Below are positions 63,157 to 64,000 of a stretch of DNA of 64,000 nt, piece by piece. Both the position numbers and the translations under genes were made by a program. The notes under the pieces are model-generated. The model searched no databases, was not told the origin of the DNA, and worked only from the letters and a program-made list of their open reading frames with translations. Position 1 is the stretch's first letter. Each line of letters starts with the position of its first letter. Origin of the DNA: Coleophoma eucalyptorum (lineage: Eukaryota > Ascomycota > Leotiomycetes > Helotiales > Dermateaceae); contig JALRME010000001.1 in assembly GCA_026120035.1 (NCBI GenBank), positions 1,315,909 through 1,379,908 of the forward strand, given 5' to 3'.

Positions 63157-64000
63157 CTATGGTGACGTAATTTGCATAGGTTCTCCGGAAATTGACGCAG
63201 AAGCCGTGGTTGCAAAGAAACGAACGTCGACATCATCATCCTTCTGCAACTTCTCCAGGTTTGGCACGATCCGTTCTTGAATCAACTCCAAGCCTCTAGG
63301 AGATGGTGATGCCGAGCTTCCAGACTTCTCAAGTGAGTAGATTGTTCCTTCATCAGGTAGACGCTTCAGCGTTGAGATGATTTCCGAATATGACTTTGCA
63401 ACGTTGAAGCGGATATTTGGGATATCATCAACAACAAGCTTATCCATCATAGGCAGAATCGAGTTTTTGATGACATCTAAACTGACAACCGATGCAAGGG
63501 TCTGGAATGATTAGAAAGAGCTCTTAAGATGACAAAAGGTACTCACTGTAATTGCAAAGCATGTTGTCATTCTGTAGAGGTAATTTGGGTGTGCACCCAT
63601 GGCCATAACCTTTGGAATGATGGCCTCGTTCGCCCACTCTACACCGAATACTTCGGTGAGTTTCTTGAGGTTATGTGTAGCTGCCTCACGGATAGAGAAC
63701 ACGGTGTCGCCCAGCCATGTCATGCAAAGAGCCGCAAGCTTCTCGTCAAAGAATTTTACACCCAATTGGCTGGCCAAAAGAGGAATGTACTCAATAATGG
63801 CCAATCTAACTCGCCATTGCTTGTCTTCAGCGAGCTGAACGATTGCAGGTAGCAGTGATTGTGAAAGCAGCTCGATACCAATAACTATAAGAGTTAGCAC
63901 TACGAAATGTAAAATCCAGAAATCACACATGCCTTGATTTACGAGTTCAAGTTTTGAGATGATGTGAAGACGGACATCTGGGAACTCATCCTTGAGCATC
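63157..64000 (-). CDS. TPD3: PP2A scaffold subunit A, C-terminal part (cut by window edge)
   Basis: The partial model is complement(join(63157..63501, 63547..63884, 63933..>64000)), about 250 C-terminal residues. HEAT repeats are evident: [79 protein letters not shown] and [20 protein letters not shown]. The product is the A scaffold of protein phosphatase 2A, which holds the catalytic C and regulatory B subunits. The intron at 63885-63932 appears to be of the GC-AG type: only a phase-1 donor CAAG/GCATGT restores VNQVIGIELL. The second intron (63502-63546) is normal. The last ~40 residues include a Ser/Pro-rich insert ([14 protein letters not shown]). The 5' part lies beyond the window. Confidence 0.93.

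Noticed and set aside
1..64000. CRISPR arrays, intact transposons, biosynthetic gene clusters
   Set aside because: No regularly spaced repeats, no transposase or reverse transcriptase motifs, and no polyketide, peptide or terpene synthase genes were seen; the genes are mainly housekeeping.

Overview
This window comes from the nuclear genome of a filamentous ascomycete (Pezizomycotina). The evidence is many short introns, mostly 40-100 nt, with GT-AG ends and CTAAC, CTAAT or CTGAC branch sites, compact single-gene transcription units on both strands, and typical fungal proteins. A Leotiomycetes-like fungus is my guess, not something the sequence proves.

Layout. Positions 1-7733 are almost gene-free: short repeats and a few broken, coding-like stretches. 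7734-22006 holds two related coiled-coil proteins (7734-9686 and 18762-19946). Between them lie 5-aminolevulinate synthase (10638-12534), a conserved coiled-coil protein (13257-14882, minus) and an aldo/keto reductase (16392-17355). A conserved fungal protein of unknown function follows at 20831-22006. From 22113 to 30607 the minus strand carries long-form tRNase Z, a LAMMER/CLK-type protein kinase and a sideroflexin. A tRNA-Arg(UCG) gene with a small intron (30923-31004) lies in the divergent promoter between the sideroflexin and an AIM3-like gene (31324-33840).

34804-37695 (minus) encodes a DUF2235 (Tle1-type) alpha/beta hydrolase and a basic, Met-Pro-repeat reading frame that may be its last exon. 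39160-42834 holds an aminoglycoside-phosphotransferase-like kinase and a C2H2 zinc-finger protein. 43211-45665 (minus) is a ten-exon amino-acid permease with microexons. Next come APC4 (46073-48712, minus), delta-COP (49225-50975, minus), a very acidic protein (51484-54330), a NIPA-type magnesium transporter (55800-57382), ribosomal protein uS3 (57894-58741, minus), a myotubularin phosphatase (59193-61533), the EFM4 lysine methyltransferase (61814-62690, minus) and the 3' part of TPD3, the PP2A scaffold subunit (63157 to the right edge, minus).

Functionally this is mainly a housekeeping neighbourhood: haem synthesis, mitochondrial transport, tRNA processing, cell cycle, vesicle coat, translation and phosphoinositide/phosphatase signalling. 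I see no biosynthetic cluster, no intact transposon and no CRISPR array. All exon models were derived by hand from splice signals and reading-frame continuity. For every multi-exon gene the exon lengths sum to a whole number of codons. The most interesting points are the paralogous coiled-coil pair around the haem gene, stop-free in-frame introns in the acidic gene, microexons of 10, 13 and 17 nt, a start-codon-only first exon in delta-COP, a probable GC-AG intron in TPD3, and the predicted cysteine-proteinase-fold tail of the AIM3-like protein.
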